The notes under the pieces: generated by a model
Database searches by the model: none
What the model saw: the letters and a program-made list of their open reading frames with translations, nothing else
What the model was told of the DNA's origin: nothing
Shown: one piece after another, positions 9,212 through 19,804 of the stretch
How positions within the stretch are numbered: the first letter of the stretch is position 1
Layout of the letters: each line of letters opens with the position of its first letter
Assembly: GCA_947454025.1 (NCBI GenBank)
Contig: CANGIZ010000002.1
Coordinates: 26,356 to 90,355 of the forward strand
Direction of reading: 5' to 3'
DNA: 64,000 bases
From: Bacteroidota bacterium
Lineage (GTDB): Bacteria; Bacteroidota; Bacteroidia; Chitinophagales; Chitinophagaceae
Translations under genes and position numbers: made by a program

Positions 9212-10531
9212 ATGGGCTTACAAAACATCGATTTTAGCTTACCGTATAAGGTAGCAGATATCACCCTAGCTGATTGGGGTCGTAAAGAAATTCGTTTAGC
9301 TGAAGCAGAAATGCCTGGTTTAATGAGCATCCGTGCCGAATACGGACCAAGTCAACCTTTAAAAGGTGCTAGAATTGCAGGTTGTTTACACATGACTATT
9401 CAAACTGCGGTGTTAATTGAAACATTAACAGCATTAGGAGCTGAAGTTAAGTGGAGCTCTTGTAATATCTTCTCTACACAGGATCAAGCTGCTGCTGCTA
9501 TTGCTGCAACAGGTGTGGGTGTATTTGCATGGAAAGGACAAAGTGTTGAGGAAGGAGATTGGTGTATTGAGCAAACATTATTCTTTGGTGGTGAAGACCG
9601 TCCTTTGAATATGATTTTGGATGATGGTGGTGATTTAACCAATATGGTATTTGATAAATATCCTCAATTTGTTGCTGGCATTAAAGGATTGAGTGAAGAA
9701 ACAACTACAGGTGTTCACCGTTTATATGAGCGTATGGCTAAAGGTACTTTACCAATTCCTGCGATCAACGTAAACGACTCTGTAACTAAATCTAAATTCG
9801 ATAACAAATATGGTTGTCAAGAATCATTGGTAGATGCGATTCGTCGTGCAACTGATGTAATGATGGCTGGAAAAGTTGCTGTTGTTGGTTCTTACGGCGA
9901 CGTAGGTAAAGGTTCTGCAGGTTCATTACGTGGTGCTGGCTGCCGTGTAATTGTAACTGAAATTGATCCTATTTGTGCATTACAAGCTGCAATGGATGGT
10001 TTTGAAGTGAAGAAAATGGAGAACGCTGTTAAAGAAGCGGATATTATTGTAACTGCTTCTGGATGTCGTGATTTGATTACTGAAAAACATTTCAGAAACA
10101 TGAAAGACAAAGCGATCGTTTGTAATATTGGTCACTTTGATATCGAAATTGATATGGCTTGGTTAAATAAAAACTATGGTCATACAAAAGATACTATCAA
10201 ACCTCAAGTTGATTTATACAATATCGATGGAAAGGATGTAATTGTTTTAGCGGAAGGTCGTTTAGTAAACTTAGGTTGTGCAACTGGTCACCCTAGCTTT
10301 GTAATGAGTAATTCTTTCTCTAACCAAACATTGGCTCAAATTGAATTATGGACCAACAGCAAAAACTACGAAAATAAAGTATACGTTTTACCTAAGCATT
10401 TAGATGAAAAAGTAGCACGTTTACACTTAGCAAAAGTAGGTGCTGAATTAGACGAATTAACAACTGAACAAGCTGAATACTTGGGTATACCTAAGGCAGG
10501 ACCGTTCAAGTCAGATATGTACAGATACTAG
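9212..10531 (+). CDS. ahcY: Adenosylhomocysteinase
   Basis: AhcY hydrolyses S-adenosylhomocysteine to adenosine and homocysteine and keeps methylation reactions running. The 439-residue protein shows [12 protein letters not shown] near residue 60, the NAD-binding [20 protein letters not shown] near residue 225, the substrate region NRPLNM-like [13 protein letters not shown], and the conserved C-terminus PFKSDMYRY, whose lysine and tyrosine reach into the partner NAD site. Length is typical. A hairpin terminator follows. Codons are unusually regular, which suggests high expression. Confidence 0.97.
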   Translation: MGLQNIDFSLPYKVADITLADWGRKEIRLAEAEMPGLMSIRAEYGPSQPLKGARIAGCLHMTIQTAVLIETLTALGAEVKWSSCNIFSTQDQAAAAIAATGVGVFAWKGQSVEEGDWCIEQTLFFGGEDRPLNMILDDGGDLTNMVFDKYPQFVAGIKGLSEETTTGVHRLYERMAKGTLPIPAINVNDSVTKSKFDNKYGCQESLVDAIRRATDVMMAGKVAVVGSYGDVGKGSAGSLRGAGCRVIVTEIDPICALQAAMDGFEVKKMENAVKEADIIVTASGCRDLITEKHFRNMKDKAIVCNIGHFDIEIDMAWLNKNYGHTKDTIKPQVDLYNIDGKDVIVLAEGRLVNLGCATGHPSFVMSNSFSNQTLAQIELWTNSKNYENKVYVLPKHLDEKVARLHLAKVGAELDELTTEQAEYLGIPKAGPFKSDMYRY

Positions 10532-10568
10532 TCCTACCCTTACTGTAGAATTAGTTCAAAATACACGC

Positions 10569-10605
10569 AACCCGGCCCCAGAAATGGTGGTCGGGTTTTT
10601 TATTT
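10569..10605 (+). terminator. Rho-independent terminator after ahcY
   Basis: aacccggcc ... ggtcgggtt forms a 9-bp stem (one G-T pair) with an 11-base loop, followed by ttttattttt. It lies about 40 bases after the ahcY stop. Confidence 0.85.
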
Positions 10606-10663
10606 TTAGTATCTTTAGAAAGCTTATACAACGAGTAAGCCTAAAATATTAAAACGATTGAAT

Positions 10664-12556
10664 ATGAAACTCAACAAGTGGACACTATTAGTATTGGCCG
10701 TAATTTGCGGAAGTCAATTAAAAGCACAAAGCTTGAACATTATTCCAGAACCTTTTCATGTAGCAAAAGGAATTGGTATATTTCAATTTCCAAAATCTAT
10801 AGCAATCAATGCACCTTCAAGTGCCAACGAAGTAACTGACCAAATAGCCAATCAAATTAGAAAAGCTACCGGCAAAACGGTTTTTTTTAGCAAGAATAAT
10901 GCTAGTATCAATTTAGATATTATTAAAGACGAAGTACTAGGTAACGAAGGATATACTTTGAATGTGAATGCCGAAGGTGTTACCATTAGTGCCAATACCA
11001 ATGCAGGTTTATTTTATGGCTGGCAAACGGTACAACAAATTATGCCAGCAGCTATTTATGCTAAAACAATTCAACAAAATATCAATTGGCAGGTTCCATT
11101 TGTATCCGTGATTGATAAGCCCCGTTTTGGATGGAGAGGTTTAATGTTAGATGTAAGCAGACACTTTTTTAGCAAAGCCGATGTAAAAGTATTCATCGAC
11201 GACATGGCACGTTATAAATACAATCGTTTTCATTGGCATCTAACCGACGACCAAGGTTGGAGAATTGAAATTAAATCACTTCCCAAATTAACCGAAGTGG
11301 GCGCATGGAGAGCAGAAAGAAAAGGAAAGTGGATGAATATTACAACTCCCGCAATTAACGAACCAAAAACATACGGAGGATTTTACACACAAGATGACAT
11401 CAAAGAAATTGTCGCTTATGCAAAATCAAAATTCATCGAAGTGATTCCTGAAATTGATATCCCTGGACATAGTATGGCCATTAACACTGCTTACCCGCAA
11501 TTAAGTACCACTCCAAATTATCCTTACCAAGTGAATGCAGGAGACGAGTTTATGGATTGGGAAGGAATCAATGGGCACGTAACAGCCAGAATCGATAATT
11601 CTTTAGACCCTTCCAATGAACTAGTATATACTTACCTTGATAAAATTTTCAGTGAAATCGCGCCTCTATTTCCATTTGAATATATCCATATGGGGGGAGA
11701 TGAAAATGCAAAAAACAATTGGGAGAAGTCAGCGAACGTACAAGCTTTAATGAAAAAAGAAGGATTGAAAAATCAGAACGAAGTGCAAAGTTATTTTGTA
11801 CGTAGAGTGCAAAAAATCATCAATAGCAAGGGAAAGAAAATGATGGGATGGGATGAGATTTTGGAAGGTGGTTTGAGCGGGGACGCAGCAGTAATGAGCT
11901 GGAGAGGTATTGCTGGAGGAGTGGAAGCTGCTAAACAAGGACACAAAGTAGTGATGTCTCCTAATCAATACAACTATATTGACTTTTATCAAGGAGAATT
12001 AACTGCAGAAGGTAAAGTATATGCAGGTTTAAGAATGAAAAAAACCTACAGCTTTGATCCAATACCTGAAGGCATAGATTCTTCATTGATTTTAGGTAAT
12101 CAAGGAAACCAATGGACCGAGCAATTGCAAAACATGCGTAATGTTCAATACATGACCTGGCCAAGAGCTTTGGCTATTGCAGAAACTAGTTGGTCACCAA
12201 AGGAAAAGAAAAACTGGAATGGATTTGCAAAAAAAGTGGAAGCTCATTTTGATAAATTTGAAGCTGCAAATGTAAAGTATGCAAAAAGTATGTTTGACCC
12301 CATTGTTACAACACAGTTAAATACAAAAGGAGAACTTATCGTGAACATGGAAGGCGAAATAGACGGTTTGAAAATGTATTATAGTATTGACGATTCTATG
12401 CCTGATAATTTCAGTGAAGCATTCGTAAAACCATTTGTATTGCCAGAGGATGTTACGATCTTAAGAGTTGTGGCTTATAGAGACGGAAAGCAAATTAGCA
12501 AACTATTAAACATCCCAATAGAGTCCTTAAAGAAAAGAGCAGTGAAAGTGCTGTAA
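10664..12556 (+). CDS. Secreted beta-N-acetylhexosaminidase (GH20)
   Basis: Starts at ATG 10664 (the ORF track used a TTG two codons earlier) with a signal peptide MKLNKWTLLVLAVICGSQLKAQ. A GH20b-type N-domain (GYTLNVNAEGVTISANTNAGLFYGWQT) precedes the catalytic barrel RGLMLDVSRHFFSKADVK. The catalytic Asp-Glu pair is in IHMGGDEN. A C-terminal extension of about 90 residues contains chitobiase-like sequence (GLKMYYSIDDSMP). It should remove terminal GlcNAc or GalNAc in the periplasm or at the cell surface. An outer-membrane barrel gene follows after 7 bp. Confidence 0.93.
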   Translation: MKLNKWTLLVLAVICGSQLKAQSLNIIPEPFHVAKGIGIFQFPKSIAINAPSSANEVTDQIANQIRKATGKTVFFSKNNASINLDIIKDEVLGNEGYTLNVNAEGVTISANTNAGLFYGWQTVQQIMPAAIYAKTIQQNINWQVPFVSVIDKPRFGWRGLMLDVSRHFFSKADVKVFIDDMARYKYNRFHWHLTDDQGWRIEIKSLPKLTEVGAWRAERKGKWMNITTPAINEPKTYGGFYTQDDIKEIVAYAKSKFIEVIPEIDIPGHSMAINTAYPQLSTTPNYPYQVNAGDEFMDWEGINGHVTARIDNSLDPSNELVYTYLDKIFSEIAPLFPFEYIHMGGDENAKNNWEKSANVQALMKKEGLKNQNEVQSYFVRRVQKIINSKGKKMMGWDEILEGGLSGDAAVMSWRGIAGGVEAAKQGHKVVMSPNQYNYIDFYQGELTAEGKVYAGLRMKKTYSFDPIPEGIDSSLILGNQGNQWTEQLQNMRNVQYMTWPRALAIAETSWSPKEKKNWNGFAKKVEAHFDKFEAANVKYAKSMFDPIVTTQLNTKGELIVNMEGEIDGLKMYYSIDDSMPDNFSEAFVKPFVLPEDVTILRVVAYRDGKQISKLLNIPIESLKKRAVKVL

Positions 12557-12563
12557 ATAAAAT

Positions 12564-14396
12564 ATGTTTAAAAAAGTACTATTCTTCCTTTTATGCTCCC
12601 CCCTATACATACATTCCTTTGCCCAAAAAGGATACCAGTATAATATTGCAAATTCTAAGGATAGTACTTTACTAAATAACTTTATTAGATTGTTCAAAGG
12701 GAAGCCCAACCCCTTAATTGACTCCACGAGTATTACAATAAATAAAGTGATCAAGTCAGTTGAGAGTCAGGAAGGTAAAAGAATTAATCGTATACAAATT
12801 GAACACCGTCATTTTGGTACATTTGGATTTAGCGACTCTAGTCACAACTTAACCCTACTTACAAAAGCAGCGAATAAACTACACAATTTCACTAAGGAAA
12901 ATACCATTCGAAAAAACTTGTTCTTTCATGAGAACGAATATATGAATCCATTGGTCATTGCCTTTAATGAAAAATGGCTAAGGGACCTTCCCTATTTACA
13001 AGACGCAAGAATTATTGCTTTCCCTTTACTAACTGATAGCAATAGTGTTGATATTTATGTAGTCACAAAAGACATCTTCCCATTTGGCGGTAGTTTGCAA
13101 TTTAAAAACACCAATGCTTATGACGCGAGTGCTACAGCCGAAAACATAAGCGACCAAGGAAATTCATTTACCATTTTACACAATTTTGATATCAATCGAA
13201 AAGACAAAGCTGGATGGGGAATGAATTACAATGCTAGAAATATATTAGGAAGTTTTTTTGACGTCAATATAGGAGCCAATACCCTCGAAAACAATTATGC
13301 CAATAGTGCTAGCTCTGCAACAAGTGTTTATATAAAAGGCTATTTACCATTGTTGAATCCCTTAAGCAAATGGACAGGGGGATTTGAATGGAATGGCTCC
13401 CGCAACAATAACGAATACCCCAATAAATGGAGTGATTCATTATACAAGGCAAGTTTACAATATCGATTAAACCATTTTGACAGCTGGGTAGGCTATCAAT
13501 TGTTTAATAAAGCATGGAACTTTAACAATGACCATTTACGTCACTTTGTTCAGTTTAGGTATTTAGACAACCATTTTATAAGCAGACCCGATAATTATCT
13601 TTTACAAATAGACAAAAATTATCAAAATACGATTGCTTATTTAATGTCCTACACGGCTTTTCAACAAAAAATTATCAGAACGCAATATTTATATGGATTT
13701 GGAAGAAATGAAGATTTGCCAACGGGTAAATCTCTTACCATTACTGCAGGACAATACCATCGCGAGAACGCTTCACTTCCCTATCTTGGCGCCATGATCG
13801 AAAAATATACAATGCTGAAAAATGAACAATTCAGCCATATTGTTATAAGTGCAGGTTCCAGTTATGCCGACAATCAATTAATGGATGCGAAAATTTTAAT
13901 GAGTCTGGAACAAATTTCAAAATTACACTATTTAGAAAGTGGTTATAAATATCGAAGTATTTTGAATTTAAGTTTTGCTGAAACTTTTAAAAATAAATTC
14001 AACGATGCATTATTGATTAATAGCATTTATGGTATACCCCAACTCACCAAGGAACGCATTAAAGGGGGTACTCGTTTAAGTGCTAACTGGGAATCCATTT
14101 GGTATAATTCAAAGTCCTTTTATGGATTTAGACAGTCCCCATTTGTATTTGCCAACCTAACTTTTATCAGAACAGTGGGTGACCCAATTGGATCGGGTGA
14201 TATTTATAGTGCGATTGGTGGTGGTACTCGAATAAGAAATGAAAACTTGATATTTGGAACTGTTGAAATTAAAGGTTTCTATTTCCCAAGAACCAATTTG
14301 CAATTAAGTCCATGGAATATAAGCATAACCACGAATCTTAAATTTAAGTACAATTCAAACTTAATTAGTAAGCCTGATTTTGTGCAAGTGAACTAA
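12564..14396 (+). CDS. Outer-membrane beta-barrel protein, Omp85/BamA-like with one POTRA-like domain
   Basis: A signal peptide (MFKKVLFFLLCSPLYIHSFAQ) is followed by a segment resembling a POTRA repeat: NRIQIEHRHFGTFG, then RKNLFFHENEYMNPL, LRDLPYLQDARIIAFPL and VDIYVVTKDIFPFG. About 400 residues of alternating, aromatic-rich strands follow, as expected for a barrel. The arrangement is Omp85-like but I do not recognise a named member; it lacks an obvious VRGF/Y motif. Its place 7 bp after the GH20 gene suggests co-transcription. A role in moving or inserting envelope material is inference. Confidence 0.6.
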   Translation: MFKKVLFFLLCSPLYIHSFAQKGYQYNIANSKDSTLLNNFIRLFKGKPNPLIDSTSITINKVIKSVESQEGKRINRIQIEHRHFGTFGFSDSSHNLTLLTKAANKLHNFTKENTIRKNLFFHENEYMNPLVIAFNEKWLRDLPYLQDARIIAFPLLTDSNSVDIYVVTKDIFPFGGSLQFKNTNAYDASATAENISDQGNSFTILHNFDINRKDKAGWGMNYNARNILGSFFDVNIGANTLENNYANSASSATSVYIKGYLPLLNPLSKWTGGFEWNGSRNNNEYPNKWSDSLYKASLQYRLNHFDSWVGYQLFNKAWNFNNDHLRHFVQFRYLDNHFISRPDNYLLQIDKNYQNTIAYLMSYTAFQQKIIRTQYLYGFGRNEDLPTGKSLTITAGQYHRENASLPYLGAMIEKYTMLKNEQFSHIVISAGSSYADNQLMDAKILMSLEQISKLHYLESGYKYRSILNLSFAETFKNKFNDALLINSIYGIPQLTKERIKGGTRLSANWESIWYNSKSFYGFRQSPFVFANLTFIRTVGDPIGSGDIYSAIGGGTRIRNENLIFGTVEIKGFYFPRTNLQLSPWNISITTNLKFKYNSNLISKPDFVQVN

Positions 14397-14435
14397 ATTT
14401 ATACAACCTTTTAGCTCAATTATTGTTATAAAGTC

Positions 14436-15227
14436 ATGGTTCAAGCATATAATTTTTTAGCCAGCTGGCAACTATTCCCCGAAAAATGCAATTTCGAATA
14501 TCAAATTGTCCCTAAATCAGGTAATTATAAAATAGAGTCGGTGCATGCAGGTCATTTACTCAGCTTTAGTCACAACTGGGTGAGTTTGGATAACGAAGCT
14601 TTCTATGCACAATACCAGGTAAACCCAAATGGGGAATTGCATGATTTTGAAAACAAGGAATTAGCCGACGCCATTGCAGCAGAAATTAACAATGCATCTT
14701 GTTTGACCGTTCAGTTTTATAAAGGCGAGCAATTGGTTTTAAAAGTAGTGCACGAAATATTGGCCAACGGATTTTTGAAAGTAAGCCATTTTGGAAATAA
14801 GGAAGACGGCATGCCTTTTATAAATACCGAAGTTTACCATAAACAATTAAGTGTGCTCCCCTATGCCTCTTCTGCAGGCAGTGTTGCGATTCGTCCAACT
14901 AAGGAAGGTGTGATTAAACACAAGGCCTTGTCGGCCATGGAGGATCAAACCAACATGCAACTGAATCAAATTAAAGAACAGATTGAATTATTAGCAAGAC
15001 AAGCACAGGAAATAAGAAAAAGAAAGGAGTTGAGTTTAATGATTTACGAAGCAAAAATTACCTTCAAACCTCAAATAGGACAAGTATACCATGTGTATGA
15101 AAAAGCAGATGGTTCACACGTACTCTCCTTGGTCGCACCATCGGAATGGGGAGGTGGATCAGGCCCCTTTGCACAATTTATTGCCACTGTAAAATTACTA
15201 GCCGATCATACTTGGGTGGAATGCTAA
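14436..15227 (+). CDS. DUF2452 domain protein with an extra N-terminal half
   Basis: Residues about 140-263 carry the DUF2452 pattern: YASSAGSVAIRPTKEG, MQLNQIKEQIELLARQA and VYHVYEKADGSHVLSLVAPSEWG. This is a Bacteroidota-type conserved domain of unknown function. The first 130 residues look like a separate small beta-rich domain (SWQLFPEKCNFEYQI ... GELHDFENKELADAI), which I do not recognise. No signal peptide, so probably cytoplasmic. It is convergent with the UbiD gene, one base apart. Confidence 0.65.
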   Translation: MVQAYNFLASWQLFPEKCNFEYQIVPKSGNYKIESVHAGHLLSFSHNWVSLDNEAFYAQYQVNPNGELHDFENKELADAIAAEINNASCLTVQFYKGEQLVLKVVHEILANGFLKVSHFGNKEDGMPFINTEVYHKQLSVLPYASSAGSVAIRPTKEGVIKHKALSAMEDQTNMQLNQIKEQIELLARQAQEIRKRKELSLMIYEAKITFKPQIGQVYHVYEKADGSHVLSLVAPSEWGGGSGPFAQFIATVKLLADHTWVEC

Positions 15228-15228
15228 A

Positions 15229-17052
15229 TTAATAACCGTACTTCGCTAAAATTGCATCTACTCTTTTTTCAATTGCTGCATCTTTAAGTACTGGAGGAGC
15301 GTGGTGCTTTTTGATAGTAGCATCAATAATCAATGGGCCTTTACAACCCCAATGTTTATTTTTTACAAATGCATCTACCCCATCAATATCATGTGAAGGA
15401 TTCGCTCTCGTAAAAGCAGCCCATAAAAAGTTTTGCATATTGCTCGCCATCCATTTAGCGTCTTCGGTTAACACCAACATGGCTACACCTAGGCTTTCCA
15501 ATAATTCGGTACCCAATCCATTCAAAATAGTTTGCAACAAACTCGTGTTTATTTTTGCGGCATTTAATGCAATTACACCAGGCATGATTAAATGTGCATC
15601 TGCATTCAAATTTTGAATTGCTTCAGGAATGGACTTTGCTAAAGTTCTAATTGGATCCCCATAAGCAGCCAATACCAATTTAGAACCGCTGTTTAAATTT
15701 TCACCCGAATAATCCAAAGTATCAATCGTGGTATTGGTATAAAAATGTAAGTCTCTGCTAAAATCCATGCGTTCTAAAATATGTTTAAAGAACGCTAATT
15801 CATTATGGGTATCTAATGCCGCATCAGAAGTAGCCGCTGATTTTACATCGGGTGCAGTAATCCATAAAAACTTTGCCAAACTCAATTGTCCGGTACCTAA
15901 AATATGATTGGCAATGGTTAAGATTTCTGCAGGACGTTTGTCCTTTAAATACGGCGTATACCTTTCACTTCCAATAGCAAGCAACAAAGGGTGCACACCT
16001 GCTGCATCTACAGCATGCACTTCCTTTAATCCTGGTATTTCATTGGAGATAGCAGACCCTGTTATAGAATGAATCAATTGACCAAAACTAGTATCTTCTT
16101 GTGGTGGACGACCCACAACCGTGAATGCCCAAATGGCGTCTTTTCTTGCAAATACTTTATGCACTTTCATTACTGGAAAATCATGTTGCAAACTATAATA
16201 ACCCAAGTGATCTCCAAATGGACCTTCAGGTTTATTCTCACCAGGAAATACTTCCCCAATAATTACAAAGTCGGCATCTGTACTAACGCAATATCCATCT
16301 ACATAAGTGTAATTAAAACGTTTACCTGCTAGTACTCCAGCAAAATTCATTTCGCTCATGCCTTCAGGTAATGGCATAACCGCTGCTACATTATGCGCTG
16401 GAGGTCCACCAACAAACACACTCACTTTTAAAGGCAAGCCTTTATTGTTCGCCTTGGTTTGATGCACTCCAATGCCACGATGCAGTTGATAATGCAATCC
16501 TACTTCCTTATTCAACACATAATTGTTACCACTTAATTGAATACGGTACATGCCTAGATTGGAATTGGCCATTCCTGGTTTATCAGCATCCTCGGTATAC
16601 ACTTGCGGAAGTGTTACAAAGGCACCTCCATCCATGGGCCAATGTTGAATTAAAGGCAAATCACTAATTTGAATTTCTTCAAATAAAACAGGCTTCGACA
16701 ATGGCATCCCATTCGGCAATGCATTCACCGCAGCAGGCAAGGCCGATAAAGTTTTAAAAGGATTTTTTATTGCTGCCGTTGGATCAATTTTAATATCAAT
16801 CAATTGCTTTACTTGTGGCAAAGTATCTCTAAAAATAAACTCGCTACGTTCTAATGTGCCAAAAATATTGGAAGCCGCACGAAACTTACTTCCTTTTACT
16901 TTTTCAAATAATATGGCGGGACCTTTTTGTTCAAAAATGCGCAAATGAATCGCAGCCATTTCCAAATTTGGATCTACTTCCTCCTTTATTCGTAAAAGTT
17001 GCCCATTACGCTCTAAATCTAACAAACAAGCTTCTAAATTAGAATATGCCAT
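15229..17052 (-). CDS. UbiD-family decarboxylase (prenylated-FMN type), likely menaquinone-related
   Basis: The 607-residue length and the signature [13 protein letters not shown] near residue 280 identify the UbiD family, which decarboxylates aromatic or unsaturated acids using prenylated FMN made by UbiX. The first residues ([17 protein letters not shown]) are typical. Long UbiD homologues in organisms with the futalosine route are thought to act late in menaquinone synthesis, and mqnA is present 12 kb away, which supports that role. No UbiX is visible in the window. A TATTTTTG box lies 18 bases upstream. Confidence 0.85.
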   Translation of the reverse strand: MAYSNLEACLLDLERNGQLLRIKEEVDPNLEMAAIHLRIFEQKGPAILFEKVKGSKFRAASNIFGTLERSEFIFRDTLPQVKQLIDIKIDPTAAIKNPFKTLSALPAAVNALPNGMPLSKPVLFEEIQISDLPLIQHWPMDGGAFVTLPQVYTEDADKPGMANSNLGMYRIQLSGNNYVLNKEVGLHYQLHRGIGVHQTKANNKGLPLKVSVFVGGPPAHNVAAVMPLPEGMSEMNFAGVLAGKRFNYTYVDGYCVSTDADFVIIGEVFPGENKPEGPFGDHLGYYSLQHDFPVMKVHKVFARKDAIWAFTVVGRPPQEDTSFGQLIHSITGSAISNEIPGLKEVHAVDAAGVHPLLLAIGSERYTPYLKDKRPAEILTIANHILGTGQLSLAKFLWITAPDVKSAATSDAALDTHNELAFFKHILERMDFSRDLHFYTNTTIDTLDYSGENLNSGSKLVLAAYGDPIRTLAKSIPEAIQNLNADAHLIMPGVIALNAAKINTSLLQTILNGLGTELLESLGVAMLVLTEDAKWMASNMQNFLWAAFTRANPSHDIDGVDAFVKNKHWGCKGPLIIDATIKKHHAPPVLKDAAIEKRVDAILAKYGY

Positions 17053-17070
17053 GCGATACTATTTGAGTTG

Positions 17071-17078
17071 CAAAAATA
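17071..17078 (-). promoter_or_regulatory. -7 box of the UbiD-family gene
   Basis: Read on the minus strand, TATTTTTG matches TAnnTTTG, 18 bases before the UbiD-gene start. It falls inside the 40-bp gap between this gene and pdxJ, which also argues for the shorter pdxJ start. Confidence 0.45.
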
Positions 17079-17092
17079 ACTTAAATTCGCCT

Positions 17093-17818
17093 ATGACTCG
17101 TTTAAGTGTAAACATAAATAAAATTGCCACCCTAAGAAATAGTCGTGGTGGAGACAATCCCAATTTAGTGCAAGTAGCAAAAGATTGTGAACGTTTTGGA
17201 GCAGAAGGAATTACCGTACACCCGAGGCCAGATGAACGTCATATTCGTTACCAAGATGTTTATGATTTAACCAAAATTGTAACCACAGAGTTCAACATTG
17301 AAGGCAATCCTAAGGAGGACAAGTTTGTGGAATTGGTTTTAGCCACAAAACCGCATCAGGTTACATTAGTACCAGATGCTTTGAACCAATTAACGAGCGA
17401 CCATGGTTGGGATACGATTGCTGAGCAGTCTTATTTAAAAGAGATCATTGCAAAATTTAAAGCTGCTGGCATTCGTGTTTCCATTTTTGTAGATCCTATT
17501 GAAACAATGGTACGAGCTGCTGCAACCACTGGAACCGATCGAATTGAATTGTATACCGAAGCGTATGCGCGCGGATTTGCTGCAGGAAATAAGGAAGCTG
17601 CAGTTGCACCCTATATTAAAGCTGCAAGCATTGCACATGAATTAGGATTGGGTATTAATGCAGGGCATGATTTAGATAGATTCAACTTAGCCTATTTAGC
17701 AAAAGCCATACCTTTTATGGACGAAGTGAGTATTGGTCATGCCTTAATTGCAGATGCTTTGTATTTAGGTTTAGAAAATACCATTCAGTTGTATAAACGT
17801 GCATTAGCGATTGAATAA
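17093..17818 (+). CDS. pdxJ: Pyridoxine 5'-phosphate synthase
   Basis: PdxJ condenses 3-amino-2-oxopropyl phosphate with deoxyxylulose phosphate in vitamin B6 synthesis. Motifs: [17 protein letters not shown] at the start, [15 protein letters not shown], and the C-terminal [11 protein letters not shown] with [14 protein letters not shown] use ATG 17093 ([10 protein letters not shown], 241 residues, normal length). The upstream start at 17051 adds 14 atypical residues and overlaps the divergent UbiD gene. Confidence 0.95.
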   Translation: MTRLSVNINKIATLRNSRGGDNPNLVQVAKDCERFGAEGITVHPRPDERHIRYQDVYDLTKIVTTEFNIEGNPKEDKFVELVLATKPHQVTLVPDALNQLTSDHGWDTIAEQSYLKEIIAKFKAAGIRVSIFVDPIETMVRAAATTGTDRIELYTEAYARGFAAGNKEAAVAPYIKAASIAHELGLGINAGHDLDRFNLAYLAKAIPFMDEVSIGHALIADALYLGLENTIQLYKRALAIE

Positions 17819-17861
17819 AATCAAATAGTGCAGCTCAAAATATTTACTTGAAATTCTATTT

Positions 17862-19205
17862 ATGTTTATGAAAAGATTGCCTGCTATTTTATTACTTGCT
17901 ATTTTATTTTGCGTTAATAGTATAAAGGCCCAAAGCAAATTTGGACCTACACCTACCAAAGAACAATTGGCATGGCATGATAAAGAATTTTATTTATTCA
18001 TGCATTTTGGCCCCAACACTTTCACCGATTTGGAATGGGGACATGGCAGTGAAGACCCTAATGTATTTAATCCTACAGCTATTGATTGTAACCAATGGGC
18101 ACGTATTGCCAAAGCAGCTGGAGCAAAGGGTATCATCATTACCGCTAAGCACCATGATGGATTTTGTTTATGGCCAAGCAAGTTTAGTACGCATACCGTA
18201 AGAGAAAGTAAGTGGATGAATGGAAAAGGGGATGTATTAAAAATGTTATCGGAAGCATGTAAAAAAGAAGGCATTGAAATGGGCGTATATATTTCACCAT
18301 GGGACCGCAATCATCCCGACTATGGCACTCCTAAATACAATGAAGTATATATTAACACCATGAAAGAATTGTTGACAGGCTATGGAAAATTCTTTGAACT
18401 ATGGTGGGATGGCGCAAATGGTGAAGGCCCCAACGGAAAAAAGCAAGTGTATGATTTTACACGATTTAAAAATGCTGCATTAAAAGAGCAACCTCAATTA
18501 ATCATTTTCAGTGACATAGGTCCACATGCAAGATGGATAGGTAATGAAAATGGAATCATCAATGAAACCAATTGGAATTTATTAGACACTGCTGGTTTCA
18601 AGCGTGGAGAAGGTGCTCCAGCAAACGACACTTTAAATAGAGGGAATTACAACGGCAAAAATTGGATTGGCGCCGAAGCCGATGTGTCTATTCGCAAAGG
18701 ATGGTTTTATCATAAAGAGGAAGACAATACTGTTAAATCAGGCCCTACTCTTTTTGATTTGTATTTAAAATCAGTTGGACGAGGTGGCAATATGTTATTG
18801 AATGTTCCACCCAACCGAAAAGGTTTAATTGATCCTTTGGATTCTGCAGCACTTATGCAATTTAAGCAAATTCGCGACAAAGCATTTTCCAAGAATGAAT
18901 TTGCTAGTGCTAAATATTTGAAGACAAAAAATAGTATCGAAGTGCATTTACAAAAAGCAGTGCCTATCAATACAATTGTTTTAAAAGAACAAATACAGCT
19001 GGGTCAGAGAATCGTTAAATTTGAGATTTCAGGCGGAAATGATTTGGAGCAATTTCATACCATTGCCGAAGGAACCACCATTGGCCACAAACGTATTATT
19101 CAATTTCCAACTCAAAACATAAAATACTACCGCATTAAAATCACCGAATTCAAAGCTACTCCAATCATAAGTGCGGTGGAAGCCTACAATTCAACCGCTT
19201 TATAG
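17862..19205 (+). CDS. Secreted alpha-L-fucosidase (GH29)
   Basis: A signal peptide (KRLPAILLLAILFCVNSIKAQ) precedes a GH29 barrel: YLFMHFGPNTFTDLEWGHG, then ITAKHHDGFCLWPSKF, the typical GH29 HHDGF motif. The likely nucleophile Asp is in FFELWWDGANG. Residues 365-447 form a beta-rich C-terminal domain. It would release fucose from glycans outside the cytoplasm. ATG 17868 is an equally good start. With the GH20 enzyme it points to use of host, algal or plant fucosylated and GlcNAc-containing glycans, though no SusCD pair is present. Confidence 0.92.
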   Translation: MFMKRLPAILLLAILFCVNSIKAQSKFGPTPTKEQLAWHDKEFYLFMHFGPNTFTDLEWGHGSEDPNVFNPTAIDCNQWARIAKAAGAKGIIITAKHHDGFCLWPSKFSTHTVRESKWMNGKGDVLKMLSEACKKEGIEMGVYISPWDRNHPDYGTPKYNEVYINTMKELLTGYGKFFELWWDGANGEGPNGKKQVYDFTRFKNAALKEQPQLIIFSDIGPHARWIGNENGIINETNWNLLDTAGFKRGEGAPANDTLNRGNYNGKNWIGAEADVSIRKGWFYHKEEDNTVKSGPTLFDLYLKSVGRGGNMLLNVPPNRKGLIDPLDSAALMQFKQIRDKAFSKNEFASAKYLKTKNSIEVHLQKAVPINTIVLKEQIQLGQRIVKFEISGGNDLEQFHTIAEGTTIGHKRIIQFPTQNIKYYRIKITEFKATPIISAVEAYNSTAL

Positions 19206-19230
19206 TTACAAAGCGTTTAAATAGGCTGTA

Positions 19231-19259
19231 TTGCATTTAGGGAAGATTAATTACCTTTG
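19231..19259 (+). promoter_or_regulatory. purE promoter (TTG - N18 - TACCTTTG)
   Basis: A TTG at 19231-19233 and TACCTTTG at 19252-19259 with 18 bp between them fit the Bacteroidota -33/-7 pattern. The purE ATG is 26 bases downstream. Confidence 0.6.
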
Positions 19260-19285
19260 TACTCATAACCATCAACTATTCGATT

Positions 19286-19804
19286 ATGGCGAATCCAGCA
19301 ATTGTAGGTATCATTATGGGAAGCGACAGTGATTTAAATGTGATGCAGGCAGCTGCGGATGTTTTAAATCATTTTAATATCCCTTTTGAATTAACGGTAG
19401 TATCAGCACATCGTACACCAGAAAGAATGATGGATTATGCAAAAACTGCACGTCATAGAGGTTTAAAAGTGATTATTGCTGGAGCTGGTGGTGCAGCACA
19501 TTTACCTGGTATGGTAGCTGCCATTACAAGTTTACCTGTAATTGGTGTTCCTATTAAATCAAGCAATTCCATTGATGGTTGGGATTCTGTATTGTCAATT
19601 TTACAAATGCCTAACGGCGTTCCAGTTGCAACAGTAGCATTAAACGCTGCAAAAAACGCAGGTTTATTAGCGGCTCAAATAATTGGCAGTTCCGATGCAA
19701 CCATTGGCAATGCCATGGACGCGTATAAAGTAACTATGAATGAGGAAGTATTGTCAAAAGTGGACAAACTAAAAGGCCAATTCAATAACGAGTTCGATCA
19801 TTAA
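19286..19804 (+). CDS. purE: N5-carboxyaminoimidazole ribonucleotide mutase
   Basis: PurE converts N5-CAIR to CAIR in purine synthesis. The 172-residue protein shows [12 protein letters not shown] at the start, [11 protein letters not shown] near residue 45 with the catalytic histidine, [14 protein letters not shown], and [24 protein letters not shown]. purK, its usual partner, is not adjacent. The stop codon overlaps that of bshC by 4 bp (convergent). Confidence 0.95.
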   Translation: MANPAIVGIIMGSDSDLNVMQAAADVLNHFNIPFELTVVSAHRTPERMMDYAKTARHRGLKVIIAGAGGAAHLPGMVAAITSLPVIGVPIKSSNSIDGWDSVLSILQMPNGVPVATVALNAAKNAGLLAAQIIGSSDATIGNAMDAYKVTMNEEVLSKVDKLKGQFNNEFDH

